A program made the translations under genes and the position numbers. DNA of 64,000 nucleotides from positions 2,790,001 through 2,854,000 of the forward strand of contig CP064963.1 of assembly GCA_016699165.1 (NCBI GenBank), written 5' to 3'. The notes under the pieces were generated by a model that was not told where the DNA came from, searched no databases, and saw only the letters and a list, made by a program, of their open reading frames with translations. The stretch comes from Candidatus Melainabacteria bacterium (GTDB taxonomy: Bacteria > Cyanobacteriota > Vampirovibrionia > Obscuribacterales > Obscuribacteraceae). Shown here one piece after another: positions 7,368 through 19,232 of this stretch (positions within the stretch are counted from its first letter, which is position 1; each line of letters begins with the position of its first letter).

Positions 7368-9146
7368 TTGGCTACCGGCACAGGACAAGAACAACAAGGC
7401 GAAGCTACTGTACCAGCCGCTGATGGTCGGTTCGAAGTTGCTCACGCCCCAGACACACCCAATTTTAGTGAAGCCTTCAAACCCACACCCAAAGATCAGT
7501 GGGCTCAATTTGACGAAGCGTCAAAAGTGTTCTGGAAGTCAACTAGCACTTCTCAACAAAGCGATAAAGAAGTTTTGTCATTTCCTCCCAGGCAGCCTGA
7601 TGTAAAAAAACCGGTGGACGAGCCTTCAAAACCAGAAGACCCAACAAAACCAAAACTACCACTGTTGTCCATCAACGATATGGTGAAACGTTTTCCCGAT
7701 TTAAAATCGATTGTTTATGGAAGCACTGATGCCCAGCCCAATTTGACCCTGAACGAATCGACTTCAGACAAAGATTTTAGAGCTCAATATGTCAGATCGA
7801 TTCAAGAGATGTCTCGTAATCACGGTTTAACCGATAAGCAAGTTCAAGATGTAATCATCAAACTATATGCATTCGAAACTGGCGGTGATGGTGGATTTGA
7901 CACGGTTGCAGGCATGAGCAAAAAATCTGTGTCAGGCATATTCGACTCGATTAAATCACTTTTTTCTGATGAAATTCCACTTTCAGATCACAATTACGTT
8001 CCAACGGAGTCTACTGCCATTGGCTATAAACAGCTCATTATGGCAACCACCATGAGTAATATTTTTACTGATGGAAAAAACATGTCGCAGCAGTTGACTG
8101 CTCGTGCCAGCGAAGTTTCTGATCCAACTGAAAAAGCAAGATTGTTAGCCAAAGCCGATTTCATAGGAAAATTGCCAGATACGATGATGCAACTGGCAAG
8201 AGATTTGCATCTGAAAAATAATCCCAAACTTCGTGAAGATAAAGAGTTTAAGGAAGATCCCGAAAAGTATTGGAGAAAAATCGCTCCGTGGACCTTGTTC
8301 AACACACTTTCCAGATCTGGTGATCCAATAACTTTGCCTGATGGTAGAACAATGACTGGAAGAGAATTCACCAGTTCAATACAAGGTCTCAATGTGGATA
8401 ATGACCTTGGACCAATGATTCAAGCTGCGCAACTAAGAAGCTTAATTCAAGATTGGAGCCCTGATGACACCAAGCCTGAAGACACCAAGCCTGATGGTGT
8501 TAACTTCTCGAACAATTTAAAAAAAGCACTCGACTCTTTCGTTACCAATGCCAACAACCAGATCAAACAGTTCGATGAGAGTCCTTTAGACGCCAAAATA
8601 AAGGCTTTGAACGCCATCATAGATCAAGCGTTTAAGGGCAAACTTCCAAAACCGATGGAATCCGTGATGATGGACACCATAAGGAGAAAATTGACGCAAT
8701 CATTCAAAAGCGGCATTGAGCCTGATTTTCATCCAACGGAAAAACAGTTTATTTTCGACAATTTGCTTTTGAACAAAGTATTTCTAGATCCTGCTTTGGA
8801 CGGTCAATCCCTAGCGAACAACCCAGAAGGTCAAAATATTTCGAGGCTCTTCTATAAACTGAACTCTCTCTATTATGGCGGGCTAGACGCTGGTAAACTT
8901 ACTCCTGCGGTATTTGAGCTAGCAAACTTGCTCGGTGCACCACAGGCGAAAAAAATGCTAGATCCTGCGCATGCCGATTGGCGAACAGTAAATTTTACTG
9001 ATCAACGTGGATACAAGGCGAATCAAATTGCCGCAAATAGAAGCGCAGCCGAGCTATTACTTGCTATTCATCGTGTCCAGCATGGTCCCAAAGCAGACGA
9101 AAGCAAGCTTGGCATCAAAGCCTTTAGAGAACTGTTTGCTCGATAA
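7368..9146 (+). CDS. Large protein with possible lysozyme/transglycosylase-like domain
   Basis: The 592-residue protein most likely starts at TTG 7368, eight bases after AAGGA; no in-frame ATG with a better site precedes the conserved part. Residues ~65-100 are proline- and lysine-rich linker. A region around 165-225 reads KLYAFETGGDGGFDTVAGMS ... ESTAIGYKQLIMATTM, whose E-x-GG and A-I-G-Y-x-Q-L spacing resembles goose-type lysozyme or soluble transglycosylase cores; this similarity is from pattern only. The C-terminal half is helical and unrecognised. There is no signal peptide. A peptidoglycan role is a guess. Confidence 0.75.
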   Translation: MATGTGQEQQGEATVPAADGRFEVAHAPDTPNFSEAFKPTPKDQWAQFDEASKVFWKSTSTSQQSDKEVLSFPPRQPDVKKPVDEPSKPEDPTKPKLPLLSINDMVKRFPDLKSIVYGSTDAQPNLTLNESTSDKDFRAQYVRSIQEMSRNHGLTDKQVQDVIIKLYAFETGGDGGFDTVAGMSKKSVSGIFDSIKSLFSDEIPLSDHNYVPTESTAIGYKQLIMATTMSNIFTDGKNMSQQLTARASEVSDPTEKARLLAKADFIGKLPDTMMQLARDLHLKNNPKLREDKEFKEDPEKYWRKIAPWTLFNTLSRSGDPITLPDGRTMTGREFTSSIQGLNVDNDLGPMIQAAQLRSLIQDWSPDDTKPEDTKPDGVNFSNNLKKALDSFVTNANNQIKQFDESPLDAKIKALNAIIDQAFKGKLPKPMESVMMDTIRRKLTQSFKSGIEPDFHPTEKQFIFDNLLLNKVFLDPALDGQSLANNPEGQNISRLFYKLNSLYYGGLDAGKLTPAVFELANLLGAPQAKKMLDPAHADWRTVNFTDQRGYKANQIAANRSAAELLLAIHRVQHGPKADESKLGIKAFRELFAR

Positions 9147-9223
9147 GGTAACGAACGAAATTAAAAATCATCCTACCCGTCTTTATACTATACCACGTAG
9201 CAGTTTATTGGAAAGAAAAAAGC

Positions 9224-9264
9224 GGTTACTCAAGTTCGGGTTTTGATGCCGATCTTGAGTAACA
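9224..9264. terminator. Bidirectional terminator between the 592-aa gene and ftsH
   Basis: GGTTACTCAAGTTCGG pairs with CCGATCTTGAGTAAC around TTTTGAT. On the minus strand the stem is followed by CGCTTTTTTC, fitting ftsH termination; it also ends the plus-strand transcript. A smaller GTTAAA/TTTAAC hairpin lies at 9280-9298. Confidence 0.75.
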
Positions 9265-9309
9265 CGCCATAGTTTGATAGTTAAATTTTTTGTTTAACGA
9301 GCCGAAGAA

Positions 9310-11256
<1,947 letters not shown>

Positions 11257-11723
11257 TGGATACCCTTTGTTTTTCTATGCTCCTCCCAGAACAGTACATT
11301 GAGTGCTGAGCCAAGAAGAACGGTGGATTTAGACGAACCAAAATTCGTCAGCGGTGTTCTCAAATATCTGCGCACGGAATAATAACCAAGCACACATCCG
11401 GACTAATTTTTCCAACGCTAATGGCATGGAAAAGACGTAATGAGTCAGGTATGTAGGGGTGTTTGGAGGAAGTTTCCGGATACAGATAAGATTAAAAATG
11501 AGGTCATAACCCTAACAAACACAAAAGCTTAAGATCTCATAAACATCATTAAGTCTCTAATATCTAAATCAGCCTATGGCCCGCCTCGCACCAACTTGAC
11601 AAGCATGGTTAAATAGCCAAAACGCAGTAGGTAAGGCTATCTCATTTTCGAGGCTGTCAAGGCGTAGCGCAACTAGCGCCAGTATTTATTTCTAATGACA
11701 ACTTATTGAGCAAACACCACAAC
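11257..11723. promoter_or_regulatory. 467-bp upstream region of ftsH with paired TAGCGC motifs
   Basis: No gene is seen. Two TAGCGC motifs lie at 11664-11671 and 11673-11680. On the minus strand TTGACA follows them (11652-11657), a possible -35 element for ftsH transcription, but no good -10 stands at the proper spacing. The stop of the ykgJ-type gene lies at 11724 with no obvious terminator hairpin. Confidence 0.4.
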
Positions 11724-13109
11724 CTACCCCTTGGCAAGGGTTTGCAGTATTCCACGCCCCATTTTTGGTACCGAATACGCCACCGCCAGCGCCACCGTTA
11801 CTTGGGGCAACAATTGATTCATCATCAAGCTCTCTTTATCAACTCGAAACATGCCTTCGTATAAGTCAGCGAGCTTGACCTCGTCTTCCTTTCGCAGCAT
11901 CGCTTCGCCTTTGGCAAAAATCATGGTCAGAATAAAACACGTTACTAAATTGTTGAAACCAGCAAGCAGCGAGTATTCGCAAAAGGACGGTCCAAAATAA
12001 ACCTTGCTAAAAATTTTCAGATAGAGCCAACGTCTAAAAAATTCCTGCGTAATCTCAGGCAACGGCTTAATTTTATATTCAATTGCCTTGCGTAAGTTCA
12101 CTTTGCCATAGTTTTTTACACTAGCATTTTTCAAAAAAATGGTACTAAATCCGCTACCAATGTATTGCCCATATTGATTGAGCAATCTCATTATCTTTTT
12201 TGGTCCGAAACGCTCTTTATTATTGAGTTGCCACATGTCGGTGTAAGAAGCACGAATAGAGGGATACACCAGATAAAGGTAATAAGTCATTGCCATAATA
12301 CCTTCGTTGGCCGAACCCGACGCAGCACCGCCCATGGTGCCCGTAGGTTGGTAACTGGCAATTTCAGCTAGTGAAACACCCGATTTTGCCATGGCTATAC
12401 TAAGTAAAATTACCTCTTCGACCTTTAGCAAAGTTTGAATAATATCTTCATTCGTTTGCTCAGCCGCCTTTATTATTTCGAGCATCTTATTGTCGAGATG
12501 CAAAAATTCATCCCAGCTCACGCTGGTTTGGCCAGATAGAAGTACTGTGCTGTAAGGCTTTTCCACCAGCATATTTACGCTTCCAGAACCGCCTTCTTGA
12601 GCCTTAGTGGTGACATAAGACCTGGCACGCTCAAAATAGCCTTCAAGCGCCTCTCGTTGCTCTGTAAGGGGTCGTCCCAGATTGCGAACAGAAGCCATCG
12701 AACTGAGCGACACACCTGTGTAAATAGCGCTTGGTGTTTCTACAAACGTATAAGGAAAGAGTTGGCAAGTACCGGGCTTTGCATCCTCACCCATCAAGGA
12801 ATGAATTGTGCACAAACTATCCACTAGAAAAGAGCAGCTTCCATCTGGGCGAGGTCGCGTAAAATGCGGATACAACGAAGTTCCCGACTTGTATTCCTGT
12901 TCTTTGTGTATGAATAGATCTTTGTCTTTGAGATCAGGATTTACCGATCCCCAGTCAATATCTTTGACCCGCGCGTAGTCAGCTTCGGTTAATCCAACCG
13001 ACCATCCAGTGCAGCATCTGCCACAGCCCTGGCAATTATAATTTACCCCCTCTGGTATTAGCAGCGGGGGTAAATCTTGTTTATCTATCGAATCGATTGG
13101 CTCAGACAC
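11724..13109 (-). CDS. YkgJ/FliB-like cysteine-cluster protein
   Basis: The 461-residue protein carries the CxxCGxCC cluster NCQGCGRCCTGW (Cys 26, 29, 32, 33) and further Cys at 92, 100 and 115 in SCSF...LCTIH...KPGTCQLFPY, the pattern of the YkgJ/FliB family. That family includes flagellin lysine N-methylase and is thought to bind a metal or Fe-S centre through these cysteines. The remaining ~340 residues are helical and unassigned. The GTG start overlaps the clpC stop by one base (TAGTG), so translation is coupled to clpC in one operon. A role in modifying or sensing damaged protein is only suggested by that coupling. Confidence 0.8.
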   Translation of the reverse strand: MSEPIDSIDKQDLPPLLIPEGVNYNCQGCGRCCTGWSVGLTEADYARVKDIDWGSVNPDLKDKDLFIHKEQEYKSGTSLYPHFTRPRPDGSCSFLVDSLCTIHSLMGEDAKPGTCQLFPYTFVETPSAIYTGVSLSSMASVRNLGRPLTEQREALEGYFERARSYVTTKAQEGGSGSVNMLVEKPYSTVLLSGQTSVSWDEFLHLDNKMLEIIKAAEQTNEDIIQTLLKVEEVILLSIAMAKSGVSLAEIASYQPTGTMGGAASGSANEGIMAMTYYLYLVYPSIRASYTDMWQLNNKERFGPKKIMRLLNQYGQYIGSGFSTIFLKNASVKNYGKVNLRKAIEYKIKPLPEITQEFFRRWLYLKIFSKVYFGPSFCEYSLLAGFNNLVTCFILTMIFAKGEAMLRKEDEVKLADLYEGMFRVDKESLMMNQLLPQVTVALAVAYSVPKMGRGILQTLAKG

Positions 13110-15670
13110 TAGCTCTTAGCTTCAGCTTCTTCGTCCGATTTTGCTTTTTTGGACTTGTCTGATTTTTCCGATTTGTCGGATTTATCGTCTTTGCCGTTCT
13201 TGCCAGCTTTTTCTTTGCTATCGCTGGAAGTTTTATCAAAGATAATCTTGTCACCGTCCATAGTGGTAGTGATTGTATCTCCCTCACGGAAGTTACCGGA
13301 CAAGACTTGCTCGGCAAGCGCATCTTCCAGTTTTCTTTGAATAGCTCTACGCAACGGACGTGCACCGTAAGAAGGATTGTAACCTTCTTTGGCGATGTAG
13401 TCTTTGGTATCGTCGTTGATGACGAGTTCCATACCTTGAGCTTTGATGCGGCTTTGCAAATCGGCAGACATGATGTCTACGATGCGACGAATTTCTTCGC
13501 GAGTCAATTGCTGGAACACGATGATTTCGTCGATACGATTTAAGAACTCAGGTCTGAAGGTCTTCTTCATCGAATCCATTACACGATCCGAGATTTCTTT
13601 ATAACGATTTGCATGTTCGTTAGCGTCGTTTTTGACCTGGAAGCCTAGAGCCAAAGCAGACTTATCGATGAATTGAGCACCGACGTTCGAGGTCATAATG
13701 ATGATTGTGTTTTTGAAATCAACAGTGCGACCTTTACTATCAGACAATCTTCCATCGTCTAAAATCTGAAGCAATACGTTAAACACATCACCGTGAGCTT
13801 TTTCTATTTCGTCGAAAAGCACTACGCTATAAGGTTTTCTACGTACTTGCTCGGTCAATTGACCGCCTTCAGTGTACCCTACATATCCGGGAGGTGAACC
13901 AATCAACTTAGATGTTGTGTGGTGTTCCATAAACTCGGACATGTCGATACGAATCAAGTTATCTTCCGAACCAAAGAAATATCCTGCAAGCGCTTTGGCC
14001 AACTCGGTTTTACCTACACCGGTAGGACCGGAGAAGATGAAACTACCAATTGGTCTGGCTGGGTTTTTAAGTCCAACACGGGCTCTGCGAATAGCTTTGC
14101 AAACGGCTTCCACAGCGTCGTTTTGACCGATAACTCTCTGGTGCAAAACGTCTGACATATGAAGCAATTTTTCCGATTCTGCTTCGGTCAATTTCAAAAG
14201 CGGAATACCGGTCCAGGCGCTTACAACGTAAGCAACTTCTTCGCCAGTAACCACGGGCTTCTCGGTTTCTTGTTTGCTCTTCCATGCGTTCTGAATTTCT
14301 TTGATTTTTTCAGAAAGCTTGGTTTCTTGTTCGCGCAATGCAGCAGCTTTTTCAAACTCTTGATTGCGAATAGCCATTTCTTTGTCGCGACGTACTTTGC
14401 GCAACTCACGCTCGACTTCTTTACCTTCAGGCGGAAGCGAACTGGCTCTCAGTCTCACTCTTGAAGAAGCTTCGTCAACTAAGTCAACTGCTTTGTCCGG
14501 CAAGAATCGGTCTGAGATATAACGATCTGAAAGTTTGGCGGCTTGAACAATAGACTCATCGCTAATGATTAGTCTGTGGTGCTCTTCATATTTAGGTCTC
14601 AGTCCACGCAAGATTTCGATTGTTTCGTCAACCGATGGTGGGTTGATTATTACTGGTTGGAAACGACGTTCCAGAGCTGGATCGCGCTCGATGTGCTTTC
14701 TGTATTCGTCCATTGTGGTGGCACCAATACATTGCAGTTCACCACGCGACAGTGCTGGTTTCAAGATGTTGGCTGCGTCGATTGCGCCTTCTGCTGCACC
14801 GGCACCAATGAGTGTGTGCAACTCGTCGATGACGAGCATCACATTGCCTGCGCCACGGATTTCGTCCATGATTTTTTTCAAGCGCTCTTCAAATTCACCG
14901 CGGTATTTTGTACCAGCAACGAGCAAACCGATATCTAGCATGACAATTTTTCTGTCAGCCAAAATTTCTGGCACGTCACCATTGATGATACAAATAGCAA
15001 GACCTTCTGCGATAGCCGTTTTACCAACACCAGGCTCACCTATGAGTACCGGATTGTTTTTGGTACGACGACCCAAGATTTGAATTACGCGCTCAATTTC
15101 GCTCTCTCTACCCACAACCGGGTCGAGTCTGCCTTCTTGAGCAGCTTGTGTGAGGTTGACACCAAACTCATCAAGAGTAGGTGTTTTGGAACGTCCGGTG
15201 CTAGGGGTAGTGGTGGTGCCGCCAGCTGCAGCTCCGCTTTCACCAAGCAATCTAATGACGTGGCTTCTCACTTTAGTCAGGTCGACGCCTAGATTTTCAA
15301 GCACTCTAGCGGCAACACCTTCGCCTTCGCGAATGAGACCAAGGAGCAAATGTTCGGTTCCAATATAATTATGTCCAAGTTGTCTGGCTTCGTCCCAGGA
15401 CAACTCTAGAACTCGCTTGGCGCGCGGGGTGAAAGGAATTTCCACCGCTACGAAGCCGGAGCCTCTGCCGATGATTTTCTCCACTTCCACTCGAGCATCT
15501 TTCAAGTTAACGCCCATGGATTTGAGCGTTTTGGCGGCGATGCCTGTACCTTCTCCAATCAGTCCAAGCAGAATCTGCTCAGTACCAACGAAGTTGTGGC
15601 CCAGTCTTCGCGCTTCCTCTTGAGCAAGCATGATTACTTTGATTGCTTTCTCTGTGAACCTTTCAAACAT
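13109..15670 (-). CDS. clpC: ClpC-type AAA+ unfoldase
   Basis: The 853-residue protein has two N-terminal Clp repeats (~1-150; FTEKAIKVIMLAQEEARRLG, then HNYIGTEHLLLGLI), AAA1 with Walker A GEPGVGKTA, a middle domain with a UVR-like helix (KAAALREQETKL), and AAA2 with GPTGVGKTE, the GSPPGYVGY loop and the arginine-rich C domain. ClpC unfolds substrates and feeds ClpP. The last ~40 residues are a very charged tail of repeated K, D, S and E (KDDKSDKSEKSDKSKKAK) not usual in ClpC. GGGAG lies 8 bases before the ATG. The ykgJ-type gene follows in the same operon. Confidence 0.96.
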   Translation of the reverse strand: MFERFTEKAIKVIMLAQEEARRLGHNFVGTEQILLGLIGEGTGIAAKTLKSMGVNLKDARVEVEKIIGRGSGFVAVEIPFTPRAKRVLELSWDEARQLGHNYIGTEHLLLGLIREGEGVAARVLENLGVDLTKVRSHVIRLLGESGAAAGGTTTTPSTGRSKTPTLDEFGVNLTQAAQEGRLDPVVGRESEIERVIQILGRRTKNNPVLIGEPGVGKTAIAEGLAICIINGDVPEILADRKIVMLDIGLLVAGTKYRGEFEERLKKIMDEIRGAGNVMLVIDELHTLIGAGAAEGAIDAANILKPALSRGELQCIGATTMDEYRKHIERDPALERRFQPVIINPPSVDETIEILRGLRPKYEEHHRLIISDESIVQAAKLSDRYISDRFLPDKAVDLVDEASSRVRLRASSLPPEGKEVERELRKVRRDKEMAIRNQEFEKAAALREQETKLSEKIKEIQNAWKSKQETEKPVVTGEEVAYVVSAWTGIPLLKLTEAESEKLLHMSDVLHQRVIGQNDAVEAVCKAIRRARVGLKNPARPIGSFIFSGPTGVGKTELAKALAGYFFGSEDNLIRIDMSEFMEHHTTSKLIGSPPGYVGYTEGGQLTEQVRRKPYSVVLFDEIEKAHGDVFNVLLQILDDGRLSDSKGRTVDFKNTIIIMTSNVGAQFIDKSALALGFQVKNDANEHANRYKEISDRVMDSMKKTFRPEFLNRIDEIIVFQQLTREEIRRIVDIMSADLQSRIKAQGMELVINDDTKDYIAKEGYNPSYGARPLRRAIQRKLEDALAEQVLSGNFREGDTITTTMDGDKIIFDKTSSDSKEKAGKNGKDDKSDKSEKSDKSKKAKSDEEAEAKS

Positions 15671-15881
15671 CTGTACAACGCTCCCGTGAATATTTATTCA
15701 TCCATAATTCTAACATCCGCGACGCCCTGTTGCATGGACCTAAATCAAGGCCCTTACAGGCGTTCTGCAACACTAAATTAAATTGCCTGACATCTATTAC
15801 CGATACCTGATTACGTATCCTGTAGCCATTTTCCTGACTTAATGTTGTATATCGAAGTTGTTTTAGCAGCCCTCTAAAAGA

Positions 15882-15914
15882 ACGATGTCGAGAGGCATAA
15901 CCCCTCGACGTCGT
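15882..15914 (-). terminator. Terminator of topA
   Basis: ACGATGTCGAG pairs with CTCGACGTCGT (one G-U) around a 10-base loop. On the minus strand it lies 38 bp after the topA stop and is followed by TCTTTTAG. Confidence 0.65.
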
Positions 15915-15951
15915 AAATCAATACTTAATTATGTCCGACTCAGTATCCCGC

Positions 15952-18282
15952 TTACGCGTAAGTTTCCTGACCGGTTGCCAATTGACTGAAATCACATTCT
16001 TGGCCGGAGCATTGAATCTGGTCACCGCGCTTGAGCTTCTTGTAAATCAAGAGACGCTCGCACTTGGGACAGCGATTTCCATCTTTTGGTCCACCAGTTA
16101 GAAGTGGCGGATACCAGTAAGCCGATGTGCATTTGTTTTGTGAGTAGGCGCTGCAACCAAAGAAGATTTTTCCGTGGCGCGACTTCTTCTCAACAATTAC
16201 ACCCGAGCAATCATCTCTAGGACAATCGACACCAGTAGTCTTGAGAATTGGGCGTTGCTCTTTGCACTCTTCGGTGCTGCAAGCGAGATAATCGCCGTAA
16301 CGTCCGTAGCGGATGAGCATAGGGCTAGCGCAAGTATTACACTTTTCTTCTGACGGTCTGTCTTCTGGAACTGGCTTGCCATCTTTGGTCAAGGCAATTT
16401 TAGTTTTGCACTCAGGATAACCTGCACAACCAAGGAATTGTCCAAAACGCGAAGATCTAATGGCCATCGGCTGTCCGCAGTTGGGGCAGAACTGGTCGGA
16501 GAGAATGAGAACTTTGTTCATGTTCTCTTCTGCTCTTTTCAGAGTTTCGCCAAAGGGCTTGTAGAACTCTTTGAGCATGCCGTGCCAGTCGACTTTGTCG
16601 TCTTCTATACGGTCCAATTTAGCTTCCATGTCGGCAGTAAAACCTACATCGACAACATCGCCAAAGTGCTCTACCAATAAACCATTCACAGCCTGTCCAA
16701 GCTTGGTAGGCATGAGCGTTTTCTTGTCGCGCTCGACATATTTTCGGTCGATAATAGTAGCGACTGTAGCCGCATAAGTAGAAGGTCTACCGATACCTAG
16801 CTCTTCAAGCGTTCTTACCAAACTGGCTTCACTAAAGCGCGGTGGTGGCTGAGTGAAGTGCTGGTCAGGTTTAATCTCTTCCGATTTGAGATCTTCGCCT
16901 TTTTCTACTTCAGGCAAGTGGACAGCTTCGTCGTTGACATCGTCATCACTATCGCTATCGCCTTCGCCTTTTTGTTGAACTTTGTCATATACTTCCAGGA
17001 AGCCTGCGAATTTGCGCGATGTAGCGGATGCTCTGAAAATTGCCTCACCACTTTTGACTTCGACCGTACGAGTCAAAAGCTCAGCTGAAGCCATTTGGCT
17101 TGCAATGAAACGCTCCCAAATAAGTTTATACAACTTAAATTGATCCGCGCTCAAATAGCTCTTCAAGCGCTCGGGCGTCTTGTCGGGATAGGTAGGACGA
17201 ATAGCTTCGTGAGCGTCTTGCACCCCTTTGTTTCGGGACACGTAAACAGGCGCCGCTTCAGGAAGATACTGCTTGCCATATTTTTGCTTGATAAATACTC
17301 TGGCTTCATCCTGCGCTTGTGTGGCCACGCGGGTTGAATCTGTACGCATATAAGTAATAAGACCGGTAGGTCCTTCTGCGCCAAGCTCAATACCTTCATA
17401 CAATGTTTGAGCCACTTGCATGGTTTTCTTGACTGGATAACCAAGATGGTTGGCCGCTTCGCGTTGCATGGTCGAGGTGATGAAAGGTGCTTGCGGTTTG
17501 CGTGTGCTTGCCTTTTCTTTAACGGACGAGACTTTGAATTCGCCGTCCTTAACAGCTTTGACCACTTCATTAGCCATCTTTGAATTTTCGATGACTACTG
17601 TTTTTGGTCCAGACTTGTCAGACGCGGCAATAACTCTTTTGCCTTTCCACTCAACAAGCGATGCGATGAAAGTCTTTTTCGATTTACTTTTGTGCAAAGT
17701 CGCTTTAACCGACCAGTACTCGACTGGATTGAAAGCAACCACATCAACTTCACGCTCACAGATAAGTCTTACAGCCACAGACTGCACACGACCTGCCGAA
17801 CGACCGTTTACTTTTCTCCAAAGCAACGGACTGATTTTATATCCCACCAATCTATCAAGCACACGGCGAGCCTGCTGGGCATCTACTAGACGCTTATCGA
17901 TTTGACGTGGAGACTTTAGAGCGGCTTGAATAGCCTCTTTTGTAATTTCGTTGAACTCTATTCTATGCAATTTGTTTTTAGGCAAATCGAGTAATTCAGA
18001 TAAGTGCCAGGCAATGGCTTCACCTTCGCGGTCAGGGTCGGGCGCCAGATAGACTCTGTCTGCCTCAAGGGCAGCTTCTCTAAGCTCCGCCACGATAGGC
18101 TCTTTCTCCCTCAATATTTCATACTGAGGCTCGAAGTTTTTTCGCACGTTCACGCCCAGGCGATTGCGGGGCAAGTCACGAACGTGGCCCACGCTAGCTT
18201 TGACCTGGTAGTCGCGACCGAGAATGCGACTGATGGTTTTGGCTTTGGCGGGGGACTCTACGATTACAAGCGATTTTTTCAT
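15952..18282 (-). CDS. topA: DNA topoisomerase I
   Basis: The 776-residue type IA topoisomerase begins with the TOPRIM domain (VIVESPAKAKTISRILG; acidic triad in APDPDREGEAIAWH), contains the catalytic tyrosine in GLITYMRTDSTR, and ends with four Cys4 zinc-ribbon units (CPNCGQP...CAGYPEC; CNTCASP...CSTEEC; CPRDDC...; CPKCERL...CSGQEC). It relaxes negatively supercoiled DNA. An acidic stretch (GEGDSDSDDDVNDE) interrupts the core around residue 440. tsaE lies upstream on the same strand with a 157-bp gap, and a terminator follows the gene. Confidence 0.97.
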   Translation of the reverse strand: MKKSLVIVESPAKAKTISRILGRDYQVKASVGHVRDLPRNRLGVNVRKNFEPQYEILREKEPIVAELREAALEADRVYLAPDPDREGEAIAWHLSELLDLPKNKLHRIEFNEITKEAIQAALKSPRQIDKRLVDAQQARRVLDRLVGYKISPLLWRKVNGRSAGRVQSVAVRLICEREVDVVAFNPVEYWSVKATLHKSKSKKTFIASLVEWKGKRVIAASDKSGPKTVVIENSKMANEVVKAVKDGEFKVSSVKEKASTRKPQAPFITSTMQREAANHLGYPVKKTMQVAQTLYEGIELGAEGPTGLITYMRTDSTRVATQAQDEARVFIKQKYGKQYLPEAAPVYVSRNKGVQDAHEAIRPTYPDKTPERLKSYLSADQFKLYKLIWERFIASQMASAELLTRTVEVKSGEAIFRASATSRKFAGFLEVYDKVQQKGEGDSDSDDDVNDEAVHLPEVEKGEDLKSEEIKPDQHFTQPPPRFSEASLVRTLEELGIGRPSTYAATVATIIDRKYVERDKKTLMPTKLGQAVNGLLVEHFGDVVDVGFTADMEAKLDRIEDDKVDWHGMLKEFYKPFGETLKRAEENMNKVLILSDQFCPNCGQPMAIRSSRFGQFLGCAGYPECKTKIALTKDGKPVPEDRPSEEKCNTCASPMLIRYGRYGDYLACSTEECKEQRPILKTTGVDCPRDDCSGVIVEKKSRHGKIFFGCSAYSQNKCTSAYWYPPLLTGGPKDGNRCPKCERLLIYKKLKRGDQIQCSGQECDFSQLATGQETYA

Positions 18283-18439
18283 GCGATGGTTTTTTTCCTG
18301 ATTGCTGTCAAGATATTGAAGCGAGCGATTACTATAACATGGTCATACTATATAAAGATAAAACTATATATATCGAATTAGACCCCCTCCGTTTCGAGTT
18401 CAGACGTGCTTTCATTTTTCCATATACAAGGAAGGGGAT

Positions 18440-18961
18440 TTATTTACACAAAGTGTTAAGCAGGCTTTGGAAGACAATATCCGAAAGTGCGCCACAGGAC
18501 TTAATTTCAGCGAGTCTTTCTTCGTTATCCAACGTTTGCAATCTTATAGTTATGCGATCCAAATCCTCAAAATAGTTTTTCTGATTAATTAAGAATGCCT
18601 CGGGCCATTCGATCATAGAGAGCATCTTTTTCAGACTCATAATTTCGTCGATTTCCATTGCCAAGGTCTCAACTGGCGAACCAGTAGCCATCAAGTTTTC
18701 ATTTAACCTATAGAAATCAAAATGATAGAAGGGCAGGCGCCCGCTTTCATATTCGTTGCAAACGCTAAAGGTAGGACTGCTAATTACTTCTGGGATACCA
18801 AGCGCCTTTCCAGTGGACTTTACCAAGTGCGTCTTACCTGCCCCCAGATTCCCGGACAGACAAATGATTGCTTTCTCTGCTACTGCATCTGCAATGGCGC
18901 GACCGAACGCGTCAGTAGCAGCCAGATTAGGCAGACGCAGAGAATAAGTATTTTTAGACAT
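18440..18961 (-). CDS. tsaE: tRNA threonylcarbamoyladenosine biosynthesis ATPase TsaE
   Basis: The 173-residue protein has Walker A GNLGAGKTHLVKS (~38-50), the SPTFSVCNEYESG segment and the YHFDFYRL motif that together define TsaE (YjeE). TsaE works with TsaB and TsaD to form t6A37 in ANN-decoding tRNAs. The usual length is ~150; the extra C-terminal residues are not recognised. No clear Shine-Dalgarno precedes the ATG. Confidence 0.93.
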   Translation of the reverse strand: MSKNTYSLRLPNLAATDAFGRAIADAVAEKAIICLSGNLGAGKTHLVKSTGKALGIPEVISSPTFSVCNEYESGRLPFYHFDFYRLNENLMATGSPVETLAMEIDEIMSLKKMLSMIEWPEAFLINQKNYFEDLDRITIRLQTLDNEERLAEIKSCGALSDIVFQSLLNTLCK

Positions 18962-19232
18962 GTTTAAAATTTGGTCTCAGTCCAGGGACTGATAAGCGAG
19001 TTTTGACCCGGTATTACCAGGGCGGGGAACCACCTTACCACTTTCCCGTTTCCTAACTCTCTTAGATACTAAAAGGACATAGGCGTACGTCAGCGGGTCG
19101 AGCGGGCTCTCCTTTTACTCGATTCTTGTAGGACAAAACTTTATTGCTTTAGAATTGCCCAAGACCGAGACATTTCGATCATAAGTAAACAGTCAATTTG
19201 CTGTCAACCTGTTTTTTAAAATAGACTATTAA

